A stretch of 64,000 bases of DNA from positions 1 through 64,000 of the forward strand of contig JALCCT010000003.1 of assembly GCA_022640915.1 (NCBI GenBank), given 5' to 3'. The notes below the pieces were generated by a model. It did no database searches. It was not told the origin of the DNA and was given only the letters and a program-made list of their open reading frames with translations. This DNA is from Bifidobacterium sp. GTDB taxonomy: Bacteria; Actinomycetota; Actinomycetes; Actinomycetales; Bifidobacteriaceae. Within the stretch, counting starts at the first letter, position 1, and each line of letters begins with the position of its first letter. A program made the translations under genes and the position numbers. Positions 7,587 through 16,459 of the stretch are shown piece by piece.

Positions 7587-9134
7587 CTATTCCAGCCCGA
7601 TGCCTTTGAGCTGATGGATCTTGATCGCTTTGATATGCGCCGTGCCGGATTCCGAGGTGAGCTCGATCGCGCGCGGCCCCTCAGACGGGTAGCTGTAGGA
7701 ACTGAGCACTTGGTGCCCGTCGTTGACATAGACCTCGATCGAGCTGCGATCCACGAATATACGCAGGTTGACGGTTCCGCTGGCAATCTCAGCAGCGGAC
7801 AGTGGCGCGGCGCGGTAGCCTCGATCGCCACGGGCGGCCGTCTGCCGGTCGATGACAATGCGGCCGAGCTGATCGTCGTAGGCCACGTATATATACGAAC
7901 CGTCGTTGGTTGAGTGGATTTTCAGTCCCATACGTTCGGCAGTGGAATGGGACAAGTCGAGACCCAGTTCGATTTCCACGGCCTCGGCATCGTCGGCTAT
8001 GACACGTTCCTCATTGGCTGTAAGGTCGATCGGGCCGAGATTCGTGGTGTCGGCGTGCAAGCCAGCAATTTCCGCAGCTGGCGCGGTGTGCAAATCGTTA
8101 TCGGCGCCAAGCGTTATCTCGCGCGGTAGGGTCAGCTGACCGCACCAGCCATCGTCCTGCATCGGTGCGGTCCTGGCGAAAGGGCTCATCCAGCCATACA
8201 TCAGCTGGCGGCCATCCGGCGCGGCGAACGATTGCGGAGCGTAGAAGTTATGCCCGCAATCCCACAAGCGGAATTCGGTTTCGGGCTGGAAAGCCTCGCT
8301 CGGTGTCCACGAGCCGATCATATATCCCGCGTTGCTGGCGTTGCGATTCATGAAGCCGTGAGGTTTCGAGCCCATGGCGGAGAACCCGATTACCCACTTC
8401 TCGGTGCCGTCGGGGCCTGTGACGGGGAAGAAATCCGGACACTCGAGCATGAACACGTCGGGGTCTGGGTGTTCGAACAGCACCCGGTCAAAGGCCCATT
8501 CGACCATGTCATGCGAGGTGTAGAGCCACATCTGACCTCGTTTAGCCGCCGAAGACACACCGAAGGTCATGTACCACGTGCCGTCAGTCTTCCACACTTT
8601 CGGGTCGCGGAAGTCGCAGTCGACCTTACTGCTTGGGCAGTCGACGATCATGCCTTGCTTAGTGAGGTGAACAGCATTGTTGTCCTGCGCCGTGGCGAGC
8701 ATCTGTACTTCTTTGGCGCGATCCGGGCCGTCGCCGCCATTGAGCGTGCGGTGCCCGGTGTAGTAGAAGCGCAGAGTGCTGTCGTCGCCGATGACGGCCG
8801 ATCCGGAGAAAACGCCGTCGCGCTCCTGCTCCAAGCTCGGTGCCATCGCGATCGGCTCGCGGCGCCAAGTGACCATATCGGCGCTGGACACATGGCCCCA
8901 ATGCATCGGCCCCCACTGCGTGCTGTAAGGGTGCAGCTGGTAATAGACATGCCACCGTCCGCGGTAATAGCACAGTCCGTTCGGATCGTTGATCCAGCCG
9001 CCGTTCGACGCGATATGGAACTTCGGATACCAGCGGTTATTGCGCGTCGCGGCAAACTGCTCGACGGCTGCCTCAGCCTTGGCGAGTTCGGCGCTATGGT
9101 CGCGGATCGGAGTAGTTGTGGGGACGAAACCCAT
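7587..9134 (-). CDS. GH32 beta-fructofuranosidase (sucrose/FOS hydrolase)
   Basis: The 515-residue enzyme has all three GH32 catalytic blocks: W-I-N-D-P-N-G (nucleophile Asp50), F-R-D-P (transition-state stabiliser Asp177) and E-C-P (acid/base Glu231). The C-terminal beta-sandwich ends with the typical 'F-V-D-R-S-S-I-E-V-Y' block. No signal peptide is visible, so it acts in the cytoplasm on imported sucrose or short fructo-oligosaccharides. It is the last gene of the minus-strand operon formed with the ABC transporter genes upstream. AAAGGAT precedes the ATG. The leader at 9135-9285 contains a 14-bp stem hairpin that may tune its expression. Confidence 0.95.
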   Translation of the reverse strand: MGFVPTTTPIRDHSAELAKAEAAVEQFAATRNNRWYPKFHIASNGGWINDPNGLCYYRGRWHVYYQLHPYSTQWGPMHWGHVSSADMVTWRREPIAMAPSLEQERDGVFSGSAVIGDDSTLRFYYTGHRTLNGGDGPDRAKEVQMLATAQDNNAVHLTKQGMIVDCPSSKVDCDFRDPKVWKTDGTWYMTFGVSSAAKRGQMWLYTSHDMVEWAFDRVLFEHPDPDVFMLECPDFFPVTGPDGTEKWVIGFSAMGSKPHGFMNRNASNAGYMIGSWTPSEAFQPETEFRLWDCGHNFYAPQSFAAPDGRQLMYGWMSPFARTAPMQDDGWCGQLTLPREITLGADNDLHTAPAAEIAGLHADTTNLGPIDLTANEERVIADDAEAVEIELGLDLSHSTAERMGLKIHSTNDGSYIYVAYDDQLGRIVIDRQTAARGDRGYRAAPLSAAEIASGTVNLRIFVDRSSIEVYVNDGHQVLSSYSYPSEGPRAIELTSESGTAHIKAIKIHQLKGIGLE

Positions 9135-9203
9135 GGTTGGATCCTTTCGGTTGAAGGGCTATGCGTGAGTGGAGAGGCTACGGTTGAAGATACAGGCAGT
9201 GCT

Positions 9204-9273
9204 CGAGGTGTCGGCTGTGTCAGCTGTATCTGTCCGCGTTGCAGTTTCAGTTGCGGATGCAGCCGACACCTCG
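9204..9273. promoter_or_regulatory. hairpin in the permease-GH32 intergenic region
   Basis: CGAGGTGTCGGCTG (9204-9217) and CAGCCGACACCTCG (9260-9273) form a perfect 14-bp stem enclosing 42 nt, inside which TCCGC/GCGGA can form a smaller stem. It sits between the second permease and the GH32 gene. It could protect or attenuate the polycistronic message so that enzyme and transporter are made at different levels. Confidence 0.6.
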
Positions 9274-9285
9274 GTCAGCGGCTGG

Positions 9286-10242
9286 TCAGCCTTTGACTCC
9301 TGAAGAGGCGATGGAGCTGACGAACTGCCGCTGGAAGACTACGAACACGATGATGATCGGCACGGTGATCAGCGATGAATACGCCATGATTTGACCCCAG
9401 GAGGTAGTCATCTGCTGGAAGTACTGCACGCCGATCATTACTGGACGCAAGCTCTCGGACTGCACGACCATCAGCGGCCACACGTACTGGTTCCACATCG
9501 GCAGGAAGCTCAGAATCACGACCGTCGCAGTGGCGGGGCCGGACAGAGGCATCACGATGCGTGAATAGATGTGGAACCAGCCCGCGCCATCCACGCGCGC
9601 CGCCTCGTCAAGATCTTTCGGAATGGTCTCGAAATACTGGATATAGAGGTAGATTGAAAAAGCGTTGGCGATGAAGGGCACGATCTGTACAGGCATGGTG
9701 TCGATCCAGCCGCGTGTGAAATACAGGCCGAATTGATCCACCATCGGGCGTGGCAGTTGGTTCACCCACCAGAGCAGGGGAATGGCGTAGGTTTCGAACG
9801 GCACCATAAGCGTAGCGAGGATGAAGGTGAAGATAATCTTCTTGCCTTTGATGCTCAGGCGTTGGATTGCGAAGGCTGCCATGGAATTGACCAGCACGCC
9901 GAGCACGACCGTGACCAGCGTGATGATCACCGAGTTCATGAGGAAGCGGGCCGCGGGCACGCGGGTAAATACCTGGGCGTAATTCTCCAGCGAGATGTTG
10001 CCGACCGGCAGGAAAGCCTTCCAACTGCTGAGGTCGGCCATGATCTCATCATCGGGTTTGAATGAGCTCACGACCATGAACAGTAGCGGGAAGGCGAAGA
10101 CACAGGCGAACAGGACGCGCACGACCCAGCCGCCGACAGAAAGTCGGTGGCGTGCGGATGCCATTGACTTAGCGCGCCTGCCTGCAGCTTCTTTCGCAGC
10201 TGGGGAATGGGGAACAGTGGAAACAATCGTTGAATTTGTCAT
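9286..10242 (-). CDS. carbohydrate ABC transporter permease (MalG type)
   Basis: This 318-residue membrane protein has six hydrophobic segments and the MalG-type cytoplasmic loop 'E-A-A-R-V-D-G-A-G-W-F-H-I-Y-S-R-I-V-M-P-L', which contacts the ATPase. It belongs to the CUT1 permease family. The frame is open to 10557, but the upstream part is shadow sequence of the preceding permease; ATG 10242 has AAAGGA at good distance. It lies between the MalF-type permease and the GH32 gene. No ATPase gene is present in this cluster, so a shared MsiK-type ATPase is presumably used. Confidence 0.92.
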   Translation of the reverse strand: MTNSTIVSTVPHSPAAKEAAGRRAKSMASARHRLSVGGWVVRVLFACVFAFPLLFMVVSSFKPDDEIMADLSSWKAFLPVGNISLENYAQVFTRVPAARFLMNSVIITLVTVVLGVLVNSMAAFAIQRLSIKGKKIIFTFILATLMVPFETYAIPLLWWVNQLPRPMVDQFGLYFTRGWIDTMPVQIVPFIANAFSIYLYIQYFETIPKDLDEAARVDGAGWFHIYSRIVMPLSGPATATVVILSFLPMWNQYVWPLMVVQSESLRPVMIGVQYFQQMTTSWGQIMAYSSLITVPIIIVFVVFQRQFVSSIASSGVKG

Positions 10243-10280
10243 GATAACGTTCCTTTTATGTCGTTGCAATCCATCGCTGC

Positions 10281-11219
10281 TCAGCGGTCCTTGATCAGGC
10301 GGCGTTGTATGCCGGTGATCAGCATGATGATGAGGAAGAAGACGAGGGCGATCGCCGACGCGTAGCCCATCTCCTGCTGTTGGAAGCCGGAGCGGACTGC
10401 TTCGAATACCACGGTGGTGGTGGTATCGCGAGGCCCGCCTTGGGTCATCACGTTGATCTGGGTGAACAGGCTGAGCGCGGCGATGGTGATAGTGATGAGG
10501 ATCATATTGCGTGTCGAACGCAGGCATGGCCACGTCACGTTCTTGAATTGCTGCCATGCGCTGCAGCCGTCGAGCTCCGCTGCTTCATATAGCTCGCCCG
10601 GGATGGTCTGCAAGCCCGAAAGCCAAATGAGCATATGCTGGCCCACGGCCTGCCATATCGACATGACAATGATCGCTGCCATCGCAGTGCGGGGATTGTT
10701 GAGCCAATCGACGGCCTGCCAATGGCCGAAGGAGATTTTGTCGAGCACCTGGTTGAGCATGCCGTCATTCTGGTAGATGAACATCCACAGCAGGGAGACG
10801 ACGACCATTGAGGTGACCACCGGCAGGAAGTAGATCGTGCGAAAGAACACGGAGCTGCGCACCTGCTTGTTGATGAGAACGGCGAGGAATAGGCCGAGCC
10901 CTGCCTGCACAGGCACGACGACGATAGTGAATATAGCGACGTTGCGAAGTGCGAACCAGAATGTTGGATCAGAGAACAGCCGTGCGAAGTTGCTGAACCC
11001 AATCAGCCGAGTGGGATTCGGGCTAATTGTGCGGGCATTGGTAAATGCCAGTCCGAATGCGATCAGCACGGGTATACCAATGAACAGGAGCAGTAGAACG
11101 CAAGCCGGAAGGAGCATTCCCCAGCCGACGGCATTCTCGTGGCGGCGTTCGTCGTCGCTTTTGTGCTTGATTATGGTGGACTCTGCTGTCGAAGAAGCAA
11201 ATCTGCTTGCAGTAGTCAT
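10281..11219 (-). CDS. carbohydrate ABC transporter permease (MalF type)
   Basis: This 312-residue CUT1-family permease starts with a short hydrophilic N-terminus, then a hydrophobic segment (W-G-M-L-L-P-A-C-V-L-L-L-L-F). It contains the EAA loop 'E-A-A-E-L-D-G-C-S-A-W-Q-Q-F-K-N-V-T-W-P'. ATG 11219 is preceded by GAGAGGAAA. It starts 14 bp after the binding-protein gene and ends 38 bp before the second permease, as expected for one operon. Confidence 0.92.
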   Translation of the reverse strand: MTTASRFASSTAESTIIKHKSDDERRHENAVGWGMLLPACVLLLLFIGIPVLIAFGLAFTNARTISPNPTRLIGFSNFARLFSDPTFWFALRNVAIFTIVVVPVQAGLGLFLAVLINKQVRSSVFFRTIYFLPVVTSMVVVSLLWMFIYQNDGMLNQVLDKISFGHWQAVDWLNNPRTAMAAIIVMSIWQAVGQHMLIWLSGLQTIPGELYEAAELDGCSAWQQFKNVTWPCLRSTRNMILITITIAALSLFTQINVMTQGGPRDTTTTVVFEAVRSGFQQQEMGYASAIALVFFLIIMLITGIQRRLIKDR

Positions 11220-11233
11220 GATGGTTTCCTCTC

Positions 11234-12559
11234 TCATTGCTTGGTGTATCCGTCTGCACCTTGGATATTGCCGTCGATATGGTTGACGGCTTTGTCGAGC
11301 CATGTGTCGACGTCGGCACCATTCATGATGTCGCCGATGGTTTTGCGGAATTCGGTGGATATGAAGTTGTAGGCAGGGGTTTCAGGTCGCATCAAGGCGT
11401 AGTGTTTTGAGATCTGGGTGAACACTTGCATGTCGCCGCCTTTGGCGAATTGTGGCACAAGCTTCTGAGCGCCTGGCGTGACCGGGATGTTCATGCCAGC
11501 TTTCGACATAATTGCAATGAACTTATCCTGCAAGGAGAAGCGCAAGTAGTCTTGCGCCGCTTCCTTGTTGGTGCACGTCGGCGTGATGCCCACCGTCCAC
11601 GAGCCTCCTCCGGCCACTGAGCCATGGCCGAAATCAGTCATGGGCATGGCGACGATGTCATCGTAATCCTTCGCGTATTTTTGGAAGGTCGACATAGACC
11701 AGATACCTCCGTACAGGAGACCAGACTTGTTGTTCACGAAATCCAGAGCCGTGTCGGAACCACCTTTGGAATTGATATAGCCTTTGGTGACAAGACCTTG
11801 CATCCAGCGGGCGAAGTCCTTTGCCGCCGGTCCGTTGAGTTTGCCGTCAGCGGTCCGATAATCATCGCGGTTAATCAGATCGCCTCCGAATGATTGCAGG
11901 ATCGGGCCATAGGCGTAGGCATACCATTCGCTCTTGTTGTCTGCGGTGCCAATCTCGAAGGGATGGGACCACTGCCCGCTTCTTTTCAGCTTGGCCAGTG
12001 CATCGTCCATCTCCGCTTTGCTCCACGGGTGGTCGACGGTGGCTACGCGGATGCCGTTCTTCTCAAGTACGGATTTGCGTGCGAACAGGGCGGTGGTGGC
12101 GTCGAAATATCCAACGGTGTAGATTTTGCCGTTCCACGTGCCTTTAGCCGATTTCATAAGTTGATTGGCACGGTTGAGCAGCCCTTTGTCAGTGATTGGG
12201 GCGAGGATATTTGCCCATGCCCAGTAAGGGGTGTTGGGCTGATCCACGTCGACGAGACAGGGCAGGTTACCTGCTGACGATGCAGATATGATCGAGTCAT
12301 TGTAGGAGCTTTGGGGGAATGACTGTAATCTGACGATTGCCTTCCTGCTTGGCGATTTGTTGTAGGCGTCGATCATCTGCTGATCTGCAGCAAGCTCAGC
12401 TTCCGAACCGGCGGAATGAGTCCAGAGGGTTATCTCCTTGGCGCTTGCCTTCGCTGCTTCGCGTTGGGCTTCGCCGCACCCTGAGAAGCCCAGTACATTG
12501 GCTGCAGCAAGTAGTATCGCGCAGATTCTTAAAATCTTGTGTTGCATATGCCGAACCAT
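11234..12559 (-). CDS. sugar ABC transporter substrate-binding lipoprotein
   Basis: The 441-residue protein has a basic N-terminus, a hydrophobic core and a lipobox-like V-L-G-F-S-G-C with the lipidated Cys28, so it is exported and anchored to the membrane. The mature part matches family 1 solute-binding proteins (E-I-T-L-W-T-H-S near the start, 'S-G-L-L-Y-G-G-I-W', and 'A-A-Q-D-Y-L-R-F-S-L' near the C-terminal lobe). It would capture the oligosaccharide for the two permeases encoded just downstream. The longer frame (to 12718) runs into the operator region; ATG 12559 has AAAGGAC upstream. Confidence 0.92.
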   Translation of the reverse strand: MVRHMQHKILRICAILLAAANVLGFSGCGEAQREAAKASAKEITLWTHSAGSEAELAADQQMIDAYNKSPSRKAIVRLQSFPQSSYNDSIISASSAGNLPCLVDVDQPNTPYWAWANILAPITDKGLLNRANQLMKSAKGTWNGKIYTVGYFDATTALFARKSVLEKNGIRVATVDHPWSKAEMDDALAKLKRSGQWSHPFEIGTADNKSEWYAYAYGPILQSFGGDLINRDDYRTADGKLNGPAAKDFARWMQGLVTKGYINSKGGSDTALDFVNNKSGLLYGGIWSMSTFQKYAKDYDDIVAMPMTDFGHGSVAGGGSWTVGITPTCTNKEAAQDYLRFSLQDKFIAIMSKAGMNIPVTPGAQKLVPQFAKGGDMQVFTQISKHYALMRPETPAYNFISTEFRKTIGDIMNGADVDTWLDKAVNHIDGNIQGADGYTKQ

Positions 12560-12967
12560 GACAGTCCTTTCCTGATCAGACGCGGGTGTCAGCCACTGTG
12601 CTGACCTCCGAACGCCATCGTTTTTCGTGAATGGCCGCTGCTGCGCTGCGTGCAACAAAGCCATCGCCGACTGGTCGTTCAGTTGAGCTGCTGTGTCGAG
12701 ATGAAGACCAGACAGCATTCAGTATATATCGTCAAACGATTTACGTCAATCGATTGACTAAAGTGTCGCAGTGATGATTCTCTGCGGTTTTCAAAACGCG
12801 CTCTCAGATGTTTCAGAGCTTTCGATTCAGGCATATGTCTAGTCATATGGATGGTAACCGTCGTGATGCTTGCTTGCTGGCTAGCGCACGTTAAGTCCCG
12901 CTGTAGGTCTCGTGTCTTTGCGACGTGATTGTTCCGCGGTGCAGCGGTGCTGTAATTTGTGTGCAAG
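12560..12967. promoter_or_regulatory. sugar operon promoter region
   Basis: This 408-bp gap between the LacI gene and the binding-protein gene holds no convincing ORF. It contains the candidate operators at 12730-12758. The distance from the operators to the binding-protein start (about 170 bp) predicts a long 5' leader. AT-rich stretches around 12720-12730 could hold the promoter; I cannot fix a -35/-10 pair. Confidence 0.5.
12730..12758. promoter_or_regulatory. candidate LacI-family operators of the sugar operon
   Basis: GTCAATCGATTGAC (12745-12758) is a perfect 14-bp palindrome. Immediately beside it lies ATCGT-CAA-ACGAT (near 12728-12740), a second imperfect palindrome. Similar C-G-T-T/A-A-C-G half-sites occur just upstream of the LacI gene at 14021-14032. 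Position upstream of the transporter operon fits repression by the adjacent regulator. Confidence 0.6.
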
Positions 12968-14020
12968 CTAGCGCCGTCGCACCGACTCTTTCTCGATGAG
13001 TCTGCAGTGGATTCGCGCCGGAGCGGAGTCAAGGGAGGGCATGGGAGCGGTATCCCTGTCTGTCTGCGGGAGTGTTGCCTCGGAAGGATTCTGCTCTTCG
13101 ATGAGGGAAACCAGTTTTGACACAGCCCAGAATCCCATCTCGTAATGCGGCAATTCCACACTGGTTAGTCGAGGCGACAAGGTCTCAGCGAATACCCGGT
13201 GGTTGTCCACGCCGATTACGGATATATCCTCGGCGACATGCAGGCCGTGGCTGGCAGCGCACAGATAGACCTGCATGGCGCGGGCGTCGTTGAAGCAGAA
13301 GAAGCCGTCCGGATGCTCCGACTGGATCATCCGGTCGATTGCAGACAAGGCCGCCTCGTTTCCGGATACGTTGATTTGCATGTGTGAACCGGGGTCGAGC
13401 CCGGCGTCCTTTAGGGCCTGACGATATCCGGCGAGGCGCAAGCCTTGCGCGAGCATGGGATCCAAGCTTCCGATGTAGGCGATGCGTGTGCAGCCTGCGG
13501 CAATCAGACGGCGTGTCGCATCGTATCCGATCTGGAATTCGTCGGGCGTGATGCTCGGGGAGCGATGCTCCTTGTCCTGTGCATCGGCGAGGACGAAAGG
13601 CAGGGAGGCAAGGCTCGGTGGCACTGATGTGAAACAGTTAAACATCTTGGCATACACGAATCCATCCACGCCGTATCGCTGCAGCGCTGCGATCTCGTCA
13701 TCTGCATTAGCGATGCCGTCGGTATTGACGGTCAGCATGACGTACCCCAGCCTGCTGGCTGCGTCCTGCGCTCCGAGAATCATGCCTCCTGCATACGGGG
13801 TGGTGGCGATCTCTTCGCTTATGAATCCCAGAATGTGCGTTTTGCTGGTACGCAGCGAGCGCGCCAGAGGATTGGGCTGGTAGCCTAGGGCCTGAGCGGT
13901 CTGGCGCACGTGAGATGCGGTCCCGGGTTTCACTCGTCCGGCGTCGCGGTTATTGAGCACTAGAGAAACGGTCGAAACTGACACCCCGGTTCGCTGGGCG
14001 ATCTCTTTCATCGTTGTCAT
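12968..14020 (-). CDS. LacI-family transcriptional regulator of the sugar locus
   Basis: The 350-residue protein has the LacI helix-turn-helix at its N-terminus (M-K-E-I-A-Q-R-T-G-V-S-V-S-T-V-S-L-V-L-N-N). The hinge helix (N-P-L-A-R-S-L-R-T) and a periplasmic-binding-like effector domain follow (I-L-G-F-I-S..., ending around V-E-L-P-H-Y-E-M-G). It probably represses the neighbouring binding protein, permeases and GH32 gene in the absence of sucrose or FOS. No ribosome binding site precedes ATG 14020. The sequence TATATC about 9 nt upstream and an operator-like palindrome between them suggest a leaderless, autoregulated transcript. Confidence 0.93.
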   Translation of the reverse strand: MTTMKEIAQRTGVSVSTVSLVLNNRDAGRVKPGTASHVRQTAQALGYQPNPLARSLRTSKTHILGFISEEIATTPYAGGMILGAQDAASRLGYVMLTVNTDGIANADDEIAALQRYGVDGFVYAKMFNCFTSVPPSLASLPFVLADAQDKEHRSPSITPDEFQIGYDATRRLIAAGCTRIAYIGSLDPMLAQGLRLAGYRQALKDAGLDPGSHMQINVSGNEAALSAIDRMIQSEHPDGFFCFNDARAMQVYLCAASHGLHVAEDISVIGVDNHRVFAETLSPRLTSVELPHYEMGFWAVSKLVSLIEEQNPSEATLPQTDRDTAPMPSLDSAPARIHCRLIEKESVRRR

Positions 14021-14032
14021 ACGTTAAACGAT
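14021..14032. promoter_or_regulatory. operator-like palindrome at the LacI gene start
   Basis: ACGTTAAACGAT lies directly against the ATG of the LacI gene and resembles the CGT(C/T)AAACGAT site in front of the binding-protein gene. It overlaps the candidate -10 (TATATC on the minus strand), the usual place for autorepression. Confidence 0.55.
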
Positions 14033-14181
14033 ATATCTACCTCTGCGTTGCCGGCTGCGAGATGTTGGAAATTGTGCTCGGGCGGCGGACGATGCCATGC
14101 GCAGCGATGCCATGGTTATATCGGGATGAATAGAGCAAGTGACACCAGACTCTTTGCTAGCATCTGGATTGTAGCAACAGC

Positions 14182-14200
14182 TTTGCAATAGCATTGCAAA
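14182..14200. promoter_or_regulatory. palindrome TTTGCAAT-AGC-ATTGCAAA
   Basis: A perfect 8-bp inverted repeat with a 3-bp spacer lies about 160 bp upstream of the LacI gene, in a 205-bp gap with no ORF. It is AT-rich and lacks a T-run, so it looks more like a regulator binding site than a terminator. It could bind another LacI-family or catabolite-type regulator. Confidence 0.45.
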
Positions 14201-14225
14201 ACTGCCTATAACCGCTGTCTGTCGG

Positions 14226-14591
14226 TTAGTTGTGTTCGAGGATCTTGTCGACTAGCTCCGCCTTTGCGTGCAGTTGATTGGTGAATCCGGGTCGGATGTC
14301 GAGTTTGAGGGTGACGCCGGTGCGATAGCCTTGCGAGGCGAGTTTGTAGGTGGCGTCGCGCACGACCGCGAGCACCTCGTCGAGGTCGCCTTCGATATTG
14401 GTGAACATCGCGTTGGTCTCGTTTACCAGCCCCGATTCGCGGATTACGCCGACGGCCTGGGCGACGTACTCGCTCAGCTCTGCGCCCGTGCCGCTCGGTG
14501 CGATGGCCACGGCCGCAAGTGTGTTGATGTACGGCTTGCCGGTCTTGGGGTTGACTGGGACCTCCTGGCGGTCTTTGCTGCGATCAATCAT
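14226..14591 (-). CDS. MTH1187/YqgV-family thiamine-binding protein
   Basis: The 121-residue protein matches the small ferredoxin-like MTH1187 (DUF77) family: A-A-V-A-I-A-P-S-G-T-G start, 'E-G-D-L-D-E-V-L-A-V-V-R-D-A' and a C-terminal 'G-V-T-L-K-L-D-I-R'. Members bind thiamine or a related compound; the physiological role is not settled. GAAGGAGA before ATG 14591 fixes the start. I looked for a TPP riboswitch upstream and saw none. Confidence 0.85.
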   Translation of the reverse strand: MIDRSKDRQEVPVNPKTGKPYINTLAAVAIAPSGTGAELSEYVAQAVGVIRESGLVNETNAMFTNIEGDLDEVLAVVRDATYKLASQGYRTGVTLKLDIRPGFTNQLHAKAELVDKILEHN

Positions 14592-14828
14592 GATTCTCCT
14601 TCGTTCGGCTCCGCGCCGCATATGAATGCATGCGGATATATATGTATGGTAGCGCTGCAATGCCATGCGCAGTTATAGCGCGCAGGGCCAAGGGCGATAA
14701 TCCGCCGCATGCGCGCCGATCCGCGAGCCGCTCAGCAACGTCTGCAATGAGCCATTGTCCGTGTCATAGTCAGGCATTAGACTCGGTCAGGTTGCAAACG
14801 TTGAGAATCCCTAGGTAGAAGGTGTGCT

Positions 14829-16349
14829 GTGGCTGTCTCTAAGCTCGATGAAGTCGTATCGCTCGCGAAGCGTCGCGGGTTCGTGTTCCCCGCCGGTGAG
14901 ATATACGGCGGCACTCGCTCCGCATGGGATTACGGTCCGCTCGGCGTGGCGCTCAAGGACAATATCAAGCGCGAATGGTGGCGTGCGATGGTCACCACGC
15001 GCGGCGATATCGTCGGCGTGGATACGTCGGTCATCCTGCCGACGCAGGTATGGGTGGCCTCGGGCCATGTCAGCGTCTTCAATGATCCGCTGATCGAATG
15101 TCTGAATTGCCATAAGCGCCACCGCGCCGATAAACTCGAGGAATCCTACGCCGAGAAGCACGGTGACAAGATGCCGGAAAACGGCTTGGCGGACATCGCC
15201 TGCCCCGACTGCGGTGTGCGCGGTAAATGGACCGAGCCGCGCGACTTCAACATGATGCTGCACACCTCGCTCGGCCCTGTCGAGGACGAGAACTCGCTGC
15301 ATTACCTGCGCCCGGAGACCGCACAGGGCATCTTTGTGGACTTCAAGAACGTCATGACCTCCTCGCGCTCCAAGCCGCCGTTTGGCATCGCGAATATGGG
15401 CAAATCCTTCCGCAACGAGATCACGCCGGGCAACTTCATCTTCCGCACCCGTGAGTTCGAGCAGATGGAGATGGAATTCTTCGTTGTGCCTGGCACGGAT
15501 GAGGATTGGCACCAATACTGGATTGACACTCGCACCCGCTGGTACACGGATCTTGGAATTGACCCTGCGAATCTGCGCCATTATGAGCATCCCAAGGAGA
15601 AGCTCTCGCACTACTCCAAGCGCACAGTGGACATCGAATACAAATTCGGCTTCCAGGGTTCCGACTGGGGCGAGCTGGAAGGCATCGCGAACCGTACCGA
15701 CTTCGACCTCTCCGCGCATGCCAAGCATTCGGGTGAGGATCTGAGCTACTTCGACCCGGCAAGCGACGAACGTTACATTCCGTACGTGATTGAGCCTGCG
15801 GCCGGCCTTACCCGCTCGCTCATGGCTTTCCTTGTCGATGCATTCGCCATCGATGAGGCGCCAAACACCAAGGGCGGCGTCGACAAGCGCACGGTGCTGC
15901 GGCTCGACCCGCGCCTAGCGCCCGTCAAGGCTGCGGTGCTGCCACTGAGCAAAAAGCCCGCGCTGCAAGGCATTGCGCATGACCTCGCTGCCGAGCTGCG
16001 CCAGCATGACTGGATGATCGACTACGACGAAGCCGGGGCCATAGGACGGCGCTACCGCCGCGAGGACGAAATTGGAACGCCGTTGTGCGTCACCGTCGAT
16101 TTCGATACGATTGACGACCATGCGGTGACGGTTCGCGAACGTGACACGATGCAGCAGCAGCGTGTCAGCCTCGATAAGGTCGCCGACTACGTGGCTGGGC
16201 GCGTGAGCGAACGCCGCGTGCGCTATCCTGAAGGCCCGATCAATATCGTTGGCACGACTGCAGCAGACGGAGGCACGGATGTAGCCAAGGAAAGCGGCGA
16301 GGATCTGAGCGCCCCGGTGAAGGTGACTGAGGCAGGCGGCCTGTACTGA
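14829..16349 (+). CDS. glyS: glycine-tRNA ligase (single-chain, alpha2 type)
   Basis: The 506-residue class II synthetase has the bacterial/eukaryotic alpha2 GlyRS layout: [13 protein letters not shown] near the N-terminus, and a four-cysteine zinc insert (C-L-N-C ... C-P-D-C). Motif 2 region is R-P-E-T-A-Q-G-I-F, and the C-terminal anticodon-binding domain contains '[21 protein letters not shown]'. It attaches glycine to tRNA-Gly. The start is GTG 14829, with GAAGG about 8 nt upstream. The last 35 residues are a variable tail. Confidence 0.96.
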   Translation: MAVSKLDEVVSLAKRRGFVFPAGEIYGGTRSAWDYGPLGVALKDNIKREWWRAMVTTRGDIVGVDTSVILPTQVWVASGHVSVFNDPLIECLNCHKRHRADKLEESYAEKHGDKMPENGLADIACPDCGVRGKWTEPRDFNMMLHTSLGPVEDENSLHYLRPETAQGIFVDFKNVMTSSRSKPPFGIANMGKSFRNEITPGNFIFRTREFEQMEMEFFVVPGTDEDWHQYWIDTRTRWYTDLGIDPANLRHYEHPKEKLSHYSKRTVDIEYKFGFQGSDWGELEGIANRTDFDLSAHAKHSGEDLSYFDPASDERYIPYVIEPAAGLTRSLMAFLVDAFAIDEAPNTKGGVDKRTVLRLDPRLAPVKAAVLPLSKKPALQGIAHDLAAELRQHDWMIDYDEAGAIGRRYRREDEIGTPLCVTVDFDTIDDHAVTVRERDTMQQQRVSLDKVADYVAGRVSERRVRYPEGPINIVGTTAADGGTDVAKESGEDLSAPVKVTEAGGLY

Positions 16350-16459
16350 GCGGGCTCGCGCTAGGCTGCGGTGTACTTGGCCTGTTCGGGGAGCGGATCG
16401 GCCTCACCGAGCCGTCTCGAATAAAACGCAAGCCGCATTGATCAAGCTGCATCAACTAC

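Noticed and set aside
8232..9296. 354-codon plus-strand ORF over the GH32 gene
   Set aside because: Lies antisense to the clearly coding GH32 gene; open because of high GC bias in the opposite strand.
14592..14828. TPP riboswitch in front of the thiamine-binding gene
   Set aside because: No conserved CUGAGA/ACCUGA core elements on the minus strand.
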